In this document: positions 18,715-27,532 of the stretch, one piece after another
Position numbering within the stretch: the stretch's first letter is position 1
Layout: each line of letters begins with the position of its first letter
NCBI RefSeq assembly: GCF_002157585.1
Contig: NZ_BDGB01000079.1
Location: forward strand, 93,401-157,400
DNA length: 64,000 bases
DNA from: Lentilactobacillus parakefiri
GTDB lineage: Bacteria > Bacillota > Bacilli > Lactobacillales > Lactobacillaceae
Reading direction: 5' to 3'
Position numbers and translations under genes: made by a program
Notes under the pieces: model-generated
Databases searched by the model: none
What the model was told of the DNA's origin: nothing
What the model saw: the letters and a program-made list of their open reading frames with translations, nothing else

Positions 18715-19959
18715 ATGGCTACTAAAAAAACTGACGATAAAGTAACAGAAACAAAGACTGCCACAGCTAAGAAGGCTACCGCAGCTAAGAAAACGACTGC
18801 ATCAAAGACCAGTACCAAGGCTAAATCAACCAGAGCCAAGACAACAAAAGCAAAGACTACCAAAAAAGCTGACAAGCCATACAAAAAGGAATTTGACGCT
18901 ATTGTTAAAGCCAATAAACCAATTGGCCATATTACCTATGACGAATTGGCCAAGAAGATTGAAAAGCCTTATTCTCTGAGCGAAAAGGACATGGAAAGTC
19001 TTTTGGAGAGTATTGAAGACTCCGGGATCAGTGTTGTCGACGAAAATGGCGACCCAGATCCAAGAGCCATCGGTGCTGCCAAGAAAGTCACCAAGAAGGA
19101 ATTGTCGGATGTTTCCGCACCAACTGGCGTGAAGATCAACGATCCCGTCCGGATGTACCTGAAGGAAATTGGCCGCGTCTCTCTTCTGAGTGCCGACCAG
19201 GAAATTTCGTTAGCCAAGCGAATTGAAGCCGGTGATGAAGAAGCTAAGCAAGAACTGGCTGAAGCCAACTTACGATTGGTGGTTTCAATTGCCAAACGGT
19301 ATGTTGGTCGAGGGATGCAATTCCTTGATCTAATTCAAGAAGGTAACATGGGCTTGATGAAAGCCGTTGAGAAGTTTGACTACCGTAAAGGATTCAAGTT
19401 CTCGACTTACGCAACTTGGTGGATTAGACAGGCGATTACCCGTGCGATTGCTGATCAGGCTCGGACGATTCGGATCCCCGTTCATATGGTTGAAACAATT
19501 AATAAGTTGATTCGAATTCAACGACAATTGCTGCAGGATCTTGGCCGTGAGCCATTGCCTGAAGAAATTGGCGCCGAGATGGATATGCCGACTGAAAAGG
19601 TTCGAGAGATCCTGAAGATTGCTCAAGAACCCGTTTCACTTGAAACACCAATTGGTGAAGAGGACGACTCTCATCTTGGTGATTTCATTGAAGATCAGGA
19701 TGCCACTTCTCCGGCTGACCATGCTGCTTATGAGTTGCTTAAAGAACAACTTGAGAGCGTCCTCGATACGTTAACTGACCGTGAGGAAAATGTATTACGA
19801 CTTCGCTTCGGCCTTGATGATGGCCGGACCCGAACGCTTGAAGAAGTTGGAAAAGTCTTTGGCGTGACTCGCGAACGAATTCGACAAATCGAAGCCAAGG
19901 CATTAAGAAAGCTGCGTCATCCATCAAGAAGCAAGCAGCTGAAAGATTTCTTGGATTAA
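18715..19959 (+). CDS. rpoD: RNA polymerase sigma factor RpoD (SigA)
   Basis: Primary sigma factor for vegetative promoters. ATG 18715 is chosen because AGGAGG (18702-18707) sits seven bases before it. The 414 residues contain region 1.1 ([10 protein letters not shown]), region 1.2 ([16 protein letters not shown]), region 2 ([42 protein letters not shown] in four consecutive motifs), region 3 and region 4 with the -35-reading helix [20 protein letters not shown]. The first ~52 residues are a Lys/Thr/Ala-rich low-complexity tail, absent from shorter (about 370-residue) lactobacillar homologues. It forms an operon with dnaG. Confidence 0.98.
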   Translation: MATKKTDDKVTETKTATAKKATAAKKTTASKTSTKAKSTRAKTTKAKTTKKADKPYKKEFDAIVKANKPIGHITYDELAKKIEKPYSLSEKDMESLLESIEDSGISVVDENGDPDPRAIGAAKKVTKKELSDVSAPTGVKINDPVRMYLKEIGRVSLLSADQEISLAKRIEAGDEEAKQELAEANLRLVVSIAKRYVGRGMQFLDLIQEGNMGLMKAVEKFDYRKGFKFSTYATWWIRQAITRAIADQARTIRIPVHMVETINKLIRIQRQLLQDLGREPLPEEIGAEMDMPTEKVREILKIAQEPVSLETPIGEEDDSHLGDFIEDQDATSPADHAAYELLKEQLESVLDTLTDREENVLRLRFGLDDGRTRTLEEVGKVFGVTRERIRQIEAKALRKLRHPSRSKQLKDFLD

Positions 19960-19963
19960 TTAA

Positions 19964-20081
19964 GAGCGCGACGAGACCCGGTTAGGGCCCAGAACATAAG
20001 CGAAAACATTCAATGACGAACGGTCCTTGTTCGTCGTTGAATGTTTTTGTTTATGTGGCCGGGTCCTGGGTCGTCGAAGCG
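19964..20081 (+). repeat. Long palindromic repeat, copy R4
   Basis: The left arm GACGAGACCCGGTTAGGG and right arm GGGTCCTGGGTCGTC enclose an inner stem AACATTCAATGACGAA / TTCGTCGTTGAATGTT with a short loop near 20024. It has the same architecture as R1-R3 (bulge GGTT; internal loop AGA opposite GGCC; ATAAGC start of the inner stem) but with different stem sequence. It begins five bases after the rpoD stop. Confidence 0.75.
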
Positions 20082-20231
20082 TGTTTTCAAGGCCGAAGGG
20101 AACTCAAAGAAGCATAACAAACGCACCAGAGCGCGACGAGACCCGGGTGGGCCCACCAAGCAGGCTAGGCCGTTTTCATACGGCCGTCAGAACACAAAAT
20201 AGAAATTTCGCAATGTAAAACTTGCCTAAAC

Positions 20232-20275
20232 GAGAGGTTGAGACAACGTGTCATTATGTCTTGGCCTCTTTTTTT
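20232..20275 (+). terminator. Intrinsic terminator upstream of trmK
   Basis: GAGGTTGAGACA pairs with TGTCTTGGCCTC around ACGTGTCATTA, then T7. It probably ends dnaG-rpoD transcription. Confidence 0.85.
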
Positions 20276-20316
20276 GCGCCCAAATTTTGCCTACTAATTA
20301 AAAAGCTTCTCGAAAT

Positions 20317-20346
20317 CTGTCATTTTTCAATCGGATAATTTATAAT
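20317..20346 (+). promoter_or_regulatory. Probable promoter of trmK
   Basis: TATAAT at 20341-20346 with CTGTCA 18 bases upstream (20317-20322); ATG is 30 bases after the -10. Confidence 0.55.
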
Positions 20347-20375
20347 GAATTTATACACAAAACGAGGAGCGAAAT

Positions 20376-21080
20376 ATGAATAGCACGCATTTATCAAAAC
20401 GACTACAAACCGTCAGTGATCACGTCGAACCCGGCAGCAGGCTGGCGGATATTGGCTCAGATCACGCTTACCTGCCGATTCATCTGGCCCAAACTCATGT
20501 GATTGACTTTGGGGTGGTCGGCGAAGTCGCCAAAGGGCCACTTGCCAATGCGACCTCAGAGATTACCAAGGACCATTTACTGGGTGTCCTTCACCCACGC
20601 CTTGCAGATGGGTTAGCGGCGATTGAACCCGGAGATGATATTAACGCGATTACCATTGCCGGAATGGGTGGCAATCTGATTACGCACATTTTGGAAGCCG
20701 GTAAAGAAAGACTAGTCGGCAAAGAAAAATTAATCCTCCAGCCTAATGTGGGGGAACCGGTTGTCAGAAGTTGGCTGATGGCCAATCAATACCGTATTCT
20801 TGCTGAACAAATTCTGAAAGAAGACGGCCACATCTATGAAATCATTACCGCCAAGAAAACCGCTAAACCCGTTAAGTATTCCGAGTTAGCTTTAAAATTT
20901 GGGCCATTTTTACTCAAAGAGAAATCACCGGTTTTTGTCGAAAAATGGCGGGAAGAAATGGGCCTTTTGGCGCGTGTCATCAAGAATATGGAACAGGCGA
21001 CCATCCCTGATACGGCTAAAATAGCCGCTATCCAGTCGGAAATTAATCTAATTAATGAGGTGATTAAGGTTGAAAGCTAA
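20376..21080 (+). CDS. trmK: tRNA (adenine(22)-N(1))-methyltransferase
   Basis: SAM-dependent enzyme that methylates A22 in the D-loop of certain tRNAs. The 234-residue Rossmann-fold protein starts HLSKRLQTVSDHVEPGSRLADIGSDHAYLP, where ADIGSDHAYLP is the family form of the SAM motif I, and carries IAGMGGNLI (motif IV, about residue 92) and LILQPNVGEPVVRSWL. ACGAGGAGCGAAAT provides the ribosome binding site. It overlaps the Nif3-like gene by 11 bases, the conserved Firmicutes arrangement downstream of rpoD. Confidence 0.95.
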   Translation: MNSTHLSKRLQTVSDHVEPGSRLADIGSDHAYLPIHLAQTHVIDFGVVGEVAKGPLANATSEITKDHLLGVLHPRLADGLAAIEPGDDINAITIAGMGGNLITHILEAGKERLVGKEKLILQPNVGEPVVRSWLMANQYRILAEQILKEDGHIYEIITAKKTAKPVKYSELALKFGPFLLKEKSPVFVEKWREEMGLLARVIKNMEQATIPDTAKIAAIQSEINLINEVIKVES

Positions 21081-22185
21081 GCAGTTAGTTGAAAGGTTCG
21101 AGCAATTTGCTCCCAAAAGGTTGGCGATGGCAAAAGATCCCATTGGGTTGCAGATTGGATCACTCAATCAAGAAATCCACAAAGTCATGACAACCCTGGA
21201 TGTTCGCCCGGAGGTTGTCGATGAAGCAATTGATCACCAGGTTGACTTTATTTTTGCCCATCATCCGGTTATGTTTCATCCGGCTCACAATCTTGATCTG
21301 GATGACCCTCAAAACGAGATGTATGCTAAAATTATTGCCAATCGCATCACGGTTTACGCTGCCCACACCAACTTGGATGCAGCTGACGGTGGGATGAATG
21401 ACTGGTTGGCGGAGGCACTACAGCTGAGTGATTTAAGTGGTTTAGTGCCCGCATTCGACGAGTCGGTTTTTCGATTAACCGTTCAAGTTCCCAAAGTGTA
21501 CGCGACAGCTGTTCGAATGTCGCTTGTCAATGCTGGTGCGCAAGCGAGTGCCGGTCAATATAGCGGCTATACGTATGAAATTGATGGAACGGTTTACTAT
21601 GTTCCAAAGGCCGGTGCCGATCCAACCATGGGAGCGGCTGGCGAACCAAACGAAATTGAAGATTCCCGCTTGGAGTTTGAAGTTCCCCAAAGAAACCTGC
21701 ACCATGTGTTAAAAACCTTATCAGATGTTCACCCATTGGAAAAGCCGCTCTACAATCTGATTCGGCTTGAGGATAAAAAACATCACTATACGATGGGGCG
21801 AATTGGCAATTTGCCACGCAGCATGTCCGTTCGTGAGTTCGCCGAAGACTGCAAGCGAACTTTCGCAGTTTCGGGCCTACGGGTGATTGCCAACAACTTG
21901 GAACAGCCAATCAAACGAGTGGCAATTCTTGGTGGTGATGGCGGGAAGTTTTTCCGCCTAGCACAACAGAAAGGTGCCGATGCTTATGTAACCGGGGATG
22001 TTTACTATCATACCGGCCACGACATGCTGGCTGCTAATTTCCCGGTAATTGACCCGGGGCACCACATTGAAAGCATTTGTATTCCGAAATTAGCTGATCT
22101 GTTCAAACGGTGGTCCGATCAGAATCACTGGCAGTTAGCTGTTTATCAGTCAACAATCAATACGGATCCATTCACATTTATGTAG
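21070..22185 (+). CDS. Nif3-like dinuclear metal center hexameric protein (YqfO-type)
   Basis: Member of the Nif3/GTP cyclohydrolase I type 2 family, 371 residues. Its biochemical function is unsettled; homologues form hexamers with a two-metal centre. Metal-ligand segments seen are FIFAHHPVMFHP (near residue 60), AHTNLDAADGGMNDWLA (near residue 100), and the C-terminal TGDVYYHTGHDMLA and DPGHHIES. Between the halves lies the PII-like YqfO insertion (FRLTVQVPKVYATAVRM to HPLEKPLYNLI). TTG 21070 follows TGAGGTGATTAAGG. It is cotranscribed with trmK. Confidence 0.93.
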   Translation: MKAKQLVERFEQFAPKRLAMAKDPIGLQIGSLNQEIHKVMTTLDVRPEVVDEAIDHQVDFIFAHHPVMFHPAHNLDLDDPQNEMYAKIIANRITVYAAHTNLDAADGGMNDWLAEALQLSDLSGLVPAFDESVFRLTVQVPKVYATAVRMSLVNAGAQASAGQYSGYTYEIDGTVYYVPKAGADPTMGAAGEPNEIEDSRLEFEVPQRNLHHVLKTLSDVHPLEKPLYNLIRLEDKKHHYTMGRIGNLPRSMSVREFAEDCKRTFAVSGLRVIANNLEQPIKRVAILGGDGGKFFRLAQQKGADAYVTGDVYYHTGHDMLAANFPVIDPGHHIESICIPKLADLFKRWSDQNHWQLAVYQSTINTDPFTFM

Positions 22186-22203
22186 AAAAAGGAGATCACT
22201 AGT

Positions 22204-23442
22204 ATGGCAAAATACGCCGAATTAATTCCTAACTTTTTAACGTTTGTAAAGATTAATACCCGTTCTGATCCGCACTCAACCAGCATCCCCTCGGCCGATA
22301 GAGAAACGCAGTTTTTGGATCAGCTCAAGGACCGGCTGATCAAGATGGGCCTAACGGATGTCCACACCAATGAACAGAGTGCCTATGTTTTTGTGACCCT
22401 TCCTGGGAATGTTGACAAGCCCGTTCCAACTGTTGGTTTTATTTCACACATTGATACGGCCGATTTCAATGCTGAAAATATTAACCCCCAAATCATTGAG
22501 AATTACGACGGCTATTCGGTCATCAAACTCGACGAGAAGGGTGAATACACACTGGATCCGAAAGTCTTTCCCAGTTTAAAGAAGTATGAAGGTCAAACGC
22601 TGATTACCACCGATGGTTCAACACTGTTGGGGGCCGATGACAAAGCTGGTGTGGCTGAAATTATTTCTGCGGTCACCTATTTACAGAGTCATCCGGCCGT
22701 TAAACACGGCGATATTAAGATTGCCTTTGGACCTGATGAAGAAATTGGAACCGGTGCCGACCATTTTGACGTTAAAGATTTCGGCGCTGATGTTGCCTAC
22801 ACTGTTGACGGCGGCCCACTTGGTGATTTGAACTATGAGACTTTTAACGCCGCCGACGCTCAAGTGACCATTAAAGGGACCGACGTTCATCCAGCAGAGG
22901 CCAAAGGGATTATGGTCAATGCCATTCAAGTTGGTATGGACTTTCACGCCGCTTTACCGGACTTTGACCGTCCAGAAAAGACTCAGGATCGTGAAGGTTT
23001 CTTTCATTTGTATGATTTTCAGGGAACGGTCGACCACACCGAAATGGGCTATATTATCCGAGATCATGATCGTGACCGTTTTGAAGCCCGCAAACGGCTC
23101 TTCAAGGGGATTGCCAACCAAATGAACAGTGACTTTGGTGAAGACCGGGTTAAAGTGACCCTCAAGGATCAATATTACAACATGGGAGAGGTCATTAAGA
23201 AAGATCCGACCCCCGTCAAGATCGCGGAACAGGCCATGAAGAATGTCGGCGTAAAACCGCATGTGTTCCCGGTTCGTGGCGGAACGGACGGCTCTAAGAT
23301 TTCTTACATGGGACTGCCGACTCCTAATATTTTTGCTGGTGGCGAGAACATGCATGGCCGCTTTGAATACGTTTCTGAGCAAGCCATGGAGAAAGCCGTT
23401 GATGTGGTACTCGAAATCGCCAAAGGATATGCCGAAAAGTAA
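22204..23442 (+). CDS. pepT: Peptidase T (tripeptide aminopeptidase)
   Basis: Cytosolic M20B zinc metallopeptidase that removes N-terminal residues from tripeptides. The 412 residues carry the metal ligands in FISHIDTADF (His), LLGADDKAGVAEI (Asp), the catalytic GPDEEIGTGADHF (Glu-Glu), VDGGPLGDL (Asp) and GGENMHGRFEYVS (His), in family order. AAAAAGGAGATC precedes the ATG. In lactic acid bacteria it is part of the casein/peptide-utilisation set; two C69 dipeptidases lie later in this window. A CtsR-like operator begins three bases past the stop. Confidence 0.97.
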   Translation: MAKYAELIPNFLTFVKINTRSDPHSTSIPSADRETQFLDQLKDRLIKMGLTDVHTNEQSAYVFVTLPGNVDKPVPTVGFISHIDTADFNAENINPQIIENYDGYSVIKLDEKGEYTLDPKVFPSLKKYEGQTLITTDGSTLLGADDKAGVAEIISAVTYLQSHPAVKHGDIKIAFGPDEEIGTGADHFDVKDFGADVAYTVDGGPLGDLNYETFNAADAQVTIKGTDVHPAEAKGIMVNAIQVGMDFHAALPDFDRPEKTQDREGFFHLYDFQGTVDHTEMGYIIRDHDRDRFEARKRLFKGIANQMNSDFGEDRVKVTLKDQYYNMGEVIKKDPTPVKIAEQAMKNVGVKPHVFPVRGGTDGSKISYMGLPTPNIFAGGENMHGRFEYVSEQAMEKAVDVVLEIAKGYAEK

Positions 23443-23444
23443 TT

Positions 23445-23461
23445 GGTCAAAAAAGGTTAAA
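23445..23461 (+). promoter_or_regulatory. CtsR operator upstream of clpB
   Basis: GGTCAAA AAA GGTTAAA, a tandem heptad differing from the CtsR consensus (RGTCAAA NAN RGTCAAA) at one base. It lies 140 bases before the clpB start. Weak promoter elements follow (TTGTTC 23465-23470, GATACC 23487-23492). Confidence 0.8.
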
Positions 23462-23514
23462 TTATTGTTCAGGGCATTCAAAATTTGATACCATAGCTTT
23501 AGTGGTTTGAAATG

Positions 23515-23545
23515 AAAGGTTCTTTTTGTTTCGAACCTTTTTATT
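23515..23545 (+). terminator. Terminator-like hairpin between the CtsR site and clpB
   Basis: AAAGGTTC (23515-23522) and GAACCTTT (23533-23540) form a perfect 8-bp stem followed by TTATT. It would end pepT transcripts, but it also lies inside the presumed clpB leader. Confidence 0.65.
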
Positions 23546-23601
23546 AGAATGAATTCTTGAAAGTCAATTAATCAAAAATACTTTAATAAGGTGATAATTT
23601 A

Positions 23602-26214
23602 ATGAATCCTGATAATTTAACAGAGGCTGTTACTCAAGCAATTTCTCAGGCTCAACAAATTGCGGCAACGAGAAAGCAACAAAATATCACGGTGGCCCAT
23701 TTATTCAAATTTTTGGTTCAGCCTGGTGAATTGGCACGGGAAATTTATTCGCAACTTGGCTTGAATCTGGCAGATTTGAATACTGAGCTTGATAGTGAGA
23801 TTGATGCTATCGCGACGGTGGAAGGCAGTAACATTAATTACGGTCAGTCGCTTTCCTCAAACTTGTACGAGCTGCTGCAAAATGCGGAACAAATCAAAAA
23901 TGAGTTTGGCGATACCTACATTGCCGTTGATACCTTAACGATTGCTGTGATGCAGCTACACGGCGATAAATTTGCCGATTACCTCGCACAACAGGGACTG
24001 AGCGAGCAGAAAGTTCGAAACGTTGTGGAAAAGATTCGTGGCGGCCAAAAAGTGACAACCAAGAATCAAGAAGACAGCTATCAGTCACTGGAAAAATACG
24101 GGACTGATTTGGTTCAAGCGGCTCGCGATAATAAATTAGGCCCGATTATTGGCCGGGATGAGGAAATTCTTGATGTGATTCGCATTCTTTCTCGAAAGAC
24201 CAAGAATAACCCGGTTTTGATTGGCGCCCCCGGCGTTGGCAAAACGGCAGTTGTTGAAGGCTTGGCGATGCGGATTGCTTCTAATGACGTGCCGGAAAAC
24301 CTGAAGAACAAAACGATTTTTCAACTGGATATGGGCTCACTGATTGCCGGCACCAAGTACCGTGGTGAATTTGAAGAGCGACTGCAGGCCGTTTTAAAAG
24401 AAGTCAAAAAAGCCGAGGGTCAAATCATCATGTTTATTGATGAAATTCATAACATTGTTGGGGCCGGCAAGGCAGAAGGCAGTATGGATGCCGGTAATAT
24501 TTTGAAGCCAATGCTCGCCCGTGGCGAACTTCATTTAATTGGCGCCACAACCATTGATGAATACCGGAAGTATATGGAAAAGGACAAGGCACTTGAACGC
24601 CGTTTCCAGCGAGTGATGGTTCACGAACCATCCGTTGAAGATACGGTGACAATTCTTCGTGGCCTGTCTGAAAGTTTGGAGATTCACCATGGCGTTAGAA
24701 TTCATGATAACGCCCTTGTAGCAGCCGCCAAATTATCCGATCGATACATTACTGACCGTTATTTACCGGATAAGGCGATTGATTTGGTGGATGAGGCCTC
24801 CGCAGAAATTCGGGTTGAAATGAACTCCAGCCCAACTGAGCTCGATCAATCCAAGCGGCAGATGATGCGTTTGGAAGTCGAAGAAGCCGCTCTGAAACAA
24901 GAAACTGATGAGGCTTCCAAAAAACGACTTAAAGAAGTTGAAGAAGAACTCGCCAATATCAAAGAAAAGGTTAACCAGTTAAATGCCCGCTGGTCACAGG
25001 AAAAAGAAGCCATCAAGAAAATTTCTGACAAAAAGAAGCAGCTTGATCAGGCCAAAAATGACTTAAAGCAGGCCGAAAACACTTATGATTTAAACCAGGC
25101 TGCTGTCTTGCAGCACGGAACGATTCCACAGTTGGAAGCCGACTTGAAGAAGCTTGAAGATAATGATCAGCATTCTGATTGGCTGGTCAGCGAATCGGTC
25201 ACGGCCAACGAGATTGCCGCTGTGGTTAGTCGAGAGACGGGCATTCCAGTTACTAAACTCGTTGAGGGTGAACGAAAGAAATTACTGCACTTGGCAGATA
25301 ATCTGCACAAACGGGTAATTGGCCAAGACGCAGCTGTTACGGCTGTCTCCGATGCGGTTATTCGCTCGCGTGCCGGCCTTCAAGACCCAAGCAAGCCACT
25401 GGGGTCATTCCTGTTTCTAGGCCCGACAGGCGTCGGTAAGACTGAATTAGCCAAGGCACTGGCTGAAGATCTATTTGATTCTGAAAATCACATGGTTCGA
25501 ATTGACATGTCCGAGTACATGGAAAAAGAATCCGTTTCCCGATTAGTGGGGGCGGCACCTGGGTACATCGGTTATGAAGAAGGCGGCCAGTTGACCGAAG
25601 CGGTGCGCCGAAACCCATACACGATTGTCCTATTTGATGAAATTGAAAAGGCTCATCCAGACGTCTTTAATATTTTGCTTCAAGTCTTGGATGATGGTCG
25701 TTTAACCGACAGTCAGGGGCGGACGATTGATTTTAAGAATACAATTTTAATTATGACGTCCAACTTGGGTTCGGACATCCTGCTTGAAGGCACCGACGAA
25801 AATGGCGTTATTTCTCAACAAGCAAAAGATCAAGTCAATCAACTGTTAAAAGCCTCGTTTAAGCCGGAATTTTTGAACCGAATCGATGATGTGATTACCT
25901 TCACACCATTGAGCAAATCTGACATTGAAAAGATTGTCCAGAAGCTGATTAATCAGTTATCTGGCCGCACCAAAGCTCAGGATATCAGGTTATCCATTTC
26001 TGATGAAGCTAAACGCTTTATTGCTGATAACGGCTATGAACCGCAATATGGCGCTAGGCCGCTTCAGCGATATGTCACCAACGTGGTGGAAACACCATTG
26101 GCGCGCATGATCGTTGGCGACCAAATTAAGGCTCACAGTGTCGTTCACATTAACCTTGATCATGACCATTTAAGCTTTGTCCCTGAACAATTGCCAGCTG
26201 ACGTGCAGATTTAA
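23602..26214 (+). CDS. clpB: ATP-dependent chaperone ClpB
   Basis: AAA+ disaggregase that rescues aggregated proteins with DnaK. The 870 residues are in the order N-terminal repeat domain (1-145), AAA-1 with Walker A GAPGVGKT (near residue 210) and Walker [10 protein letters not shown], the long coiled-coil middle domain (about 405-525, rich in K/E/Q), and AAA-2 with GPTGVGKT (near residue 608), [13 protein letters not shown] and the C-terminal domain ending near PLARMI. The middle domain separates it from ClpA/C/E. AATAAGGTGAT precedes the ATG. The upstream CtsR heptad pair predicts heat induction by CtsR release. Confidence 0.98.
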   Translation: MNPDNLTEAVTQAISQAQQIAATRKQQNITVAHLFKFLVQPGELAREIYSQLGLNLADLNTELDSEIDAIATVEGSNINYGQSLSSNLYELLQNAEQIKNEFGDTYIAVDTLTIAVMQLHGDKFADYLAQQGLSEQKVRNVVEKIRGGQKVTTKNQEDSYQSLEKYGTDLVQAARDNKLGPIIGRDEEILDVIRILSRKTKNNPVLIGAPGVGKTAVVEGLAMRIASNDVPENLKNKTIFQLDMGSLIAGTKYRGEFEERLQAVLKEVKKAEGQIIMFIDEIHNIVGAGKAEGSMDAGNILKPMLARGELHLIGATTIDEYRKYMEKDKALERRFQRVMVHEPSVEDTVTILRGLSESLEIHHGVRIHDNALVAAAKLSDRYITDRYLPDKAIDLVDEASAEIRVEMNSSPTELDQSKRQMMRLEVEEAALKQETDEASKKRLKEVEEELANIKEKVNQLNARWSQEKEAIKKISDKKKQLDQAKNDLKQAENTYDLNQAAVLQHGTIPQLEADLKKLEDNDQHSDWLVSESVTANEIAAVVSRETGIPVTKLVEGERKKLLHLADNLHKRVIGQDAAVTAVSDAVIRSRAGLQDPSKPLGSFLFLGPTGVGKTELAKALAEDLFDSENHMVRIDMSEYMEKESVSRLVGAAPGYIGYEEGGQLTEAVRRNPYTIVLFDEIEKAHPDVFNILLQVLDDGRLTDSQGRTIDFKNTILIMTSNLGSDILLEGTDENGVISQQAKDQVNQLLKASFKPEFLNRIDDVITFTPLSKSDIEKIVQKLINQLSGRTKAQDIRLSISDEAKRFIADNGYEPQYGARPLQRYVTNVVETPLARMIVGDQIKAHSVVHINLDHDHLSFVPEQLPADVQI

Positions 26215-26241
26215 GTCCAGCCGATTAGGGAGGAATTTGGT

Positions 26242-27123
26242 GTGCCTAATGATTACAAGCTTCCAACTGAAAATCACACTCAACTGGCCGTCGCTGTATT
26301 TCCGGCTAATCAGCCCAAGGGCATCATTCAATTGATCCATGGTGCCCTTGAACATAAAGAACGGTATTATGAGTTTGCTCAATTTTTGAGTGAACACGGT
26401 TATATTGCGGTGATTTCGGATAATCGCGGTCATGGCCAGTCAATTTCTGACGATGACCCCTTCGGAATAATGCGCAGTCTGCCACAATTGATTCACGATC
26501 AGTTTTTGATCACCCAGTTTATCAAAGCACAGCACCCCAATCTGCCTATCAGCCTATTTGGCCATTCTTTTGGGTCTATTTTGGCGCGGCTGTATTTGCA
26601 GCATCATGATGTTGAGCTTGATGCGGTTGCCTTAACCGGGACGACTAACTATATCCCAGTTGTCCCGCTTGGATTGTTCATTGGCTGGGCATTCTTGAAA
26701 GGCCATTCTGAAAGTGCCAAATGGTCTTTACTTTCCAAAATTTCGGGCTTAACCCCGGGTGATCATGCTTGGTTGAGTTATGATCAGGAAAACATTCGCC
26801 GGGTCACTGAGGATCCGCTAATGATGGATGAATACCCGGTTAAAAGTTTGGTGACGCTTTGGCAGGGTGATTTCCTGCTCAAACGCATTCGCAAGTTTGA
26901 GTGTGCCAACCCGCAGCTGCCAATTCTGAGTTTAGTGGGCACTGATGATAAATTCAGTGGTGGACGTAAGGGGTTGGCAGACACAATTTTGACCCTTCAT
27001 AAGATTGGGTATCAAAATGTCGTGAGTCTTCAAGAGCCACATATGAAGCATGAAGTCCTCCAAGAAACGAATCGGATCCTTGTTTTCGAACGCTTATTGA
27101 AGTTCTTTGATACCCATCACTAA
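26242..27123 (+). CDS. Alpha/beta hydrolase, monoacylglycerol lipase/lysophospholipase-like
   Basis: Predicted cytosolic serine hydrolase of 293 residues with a Hydrolase_4 (serine aminopeptidase S33) fold. The likely triad is Ser in LFGHSFGSILAR (near residue 109), Asp in VGTDDKFSGG (near residue 234) and His in EPHMKHEVLQE (near residue 270); VISDNRGHGQS is the usual strand following the oxyanion region GALEHKERYYEFA. The GTG start follows GGGAGG. It is separated from clpB by only 27 bases and may share its transcript. The substrate is unknown; acylglycerols or lysolipids are the best guess from the family. Confidence 0.85.
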   Translation: MPNDYKLPTENHTQLAVAVFPANQPKGIIQLIHGALEHKERYYEFAQFLSEHGYIAVISDNRGHGQSISDDDPFGIMRSLPQLIHDQFLITQFIKAQHPNLPISLFGHSFGSILARLYLQHHDVELDAVALTGTTNYIPVVPLGLFIGWAFLKGHSESAKWSLLSKISGLTPGDHAWLSYDQENIRRVTEDPLMMDEYPVKSLVTLWQGDFLLKRIRKFECANPQLPILSLVGTDDKFSGGRKGLADTILTLHKIGYQNVVSLQEPHMKHEVLQETNRILVFERLLKFFDTHH

Positions 27124-27143
27124 AAATTTAATTGAAAAGACAA

Positions 27144-27177
27144 AACAGGCTATGGCAAAAATTTGCCATAGCCTGTT
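27144..27177. terminator. Bidirectional terminator hairpin
   Basis: AACAGGCTATGGCAAA and TTTGCCATAGCCTGTT form a perfect 16-bp stem with a 2-base loop between the hydrolase (+) and the small minus-strand gene. A stretch of A lies before it and GACGTTT after it, so it suits convergent ends. Confidence 0.85.
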
Positions 27178-27193
27178 GACGTTTCAAAAAAAG

Positions 27194-27400
27194 TTAATCG
27201 TTTGATTTACTTGATGTTGTGGAATCCTTGCTGATCACATAGATACCGTTTACGGCAATAAATGCGGTAATTGCGGCAGCAATTCCGATTTGGGAAGGCT
27301 CCCATGTTCGAACTTCAAGGGCGGAACCTATGTAACCAATGATTTCTCCAAAGATGTATGCCCACAAAACAGCTACAATATTTGAACTAATAAGTTTCAT
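27194..27400 (-). CDS. Small membrane protein, YjzD family (DUF2929)
   Basis: A 68-residue protein with two transmembrane segments (NIVAVLWAYIFGEIIGYIGSAL and IGIAAAITAFIAVNGIYVI, each listed here as one helix) and a charged Ser/Lys tail. FGEIIGYIGSALE is the characteristic motif of DUF2929/YjzD; function is unknown. On the minus strand GAGGTG lies nine bases before ATG 27400; the GTG at 27412 overlaps that ribosome binding site and is rejected. It is divergent from dnaE and alone on its strand here. Confidence 0.8.
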   Translation of the reverse strand: MKLISSNIVAVLWAYIFGEIIGYIGSALEVRTWEPSQIGIAAAITAFIAVNGIYVISKDSTTSSKSND

Positions 27401-27501
27401 GTCTAATGCCACCTCACAATCAATAGCATTTTAGCATATATTTTATGAAAAATCATCATTTATTTAATTGGTCGATTTGAATGTCGGCTTGATAAATTTG
27501 G

Positions 27502-27507
27502 TATAAT
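27502..27507 (+). promoter_or_regulatory. Extended -10 promoter of dnaE
   Basis: TGGTATAAT (TG-N-TATAAT) with only weak TTGAAT at 27477-27482; the GTG start follows 25 bases downstream. Confidence 0.55.
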
Positions 27508-27532
27508 TTTAGTTAGAAAGAAGGGTCACACT

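Larger units (their letters stand above)
19960..20375. other. Intergenic region rpoD-trmK with repeats
   Basis: This 416-base gap carries repeat R4 (19964-20081), a partial second copy of its left arm (exact 17-base GAGCGCGACGAGACCCG at 19964-19980 and 20129-20145), the segment AAGGCCGAAGGGA at 20089-20101 shared with 60204-60216, a terminator at 20232-20275 and the trmK promoter. An apparent frame at 20027-20218 crosses the repeats and lacks any protein-like feature. Confidence 0.65.

Noticed and set aside
18657..18914. Hydrophobic Val/Ala/Leu-rich frame on the minus strand at the rpoD start
   Set aside because: It is the antisense image of the Lys/Thr/Ala-rich RpoD tail, not a membrane protein gene.
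20027..20218. 63-codon open frame in the rpoD-trmK gap
   Set aside because: It runs across repeat R4 and its flank, has no ribosome binding site and reads as low-quality Arg/Cys-rich sequence.
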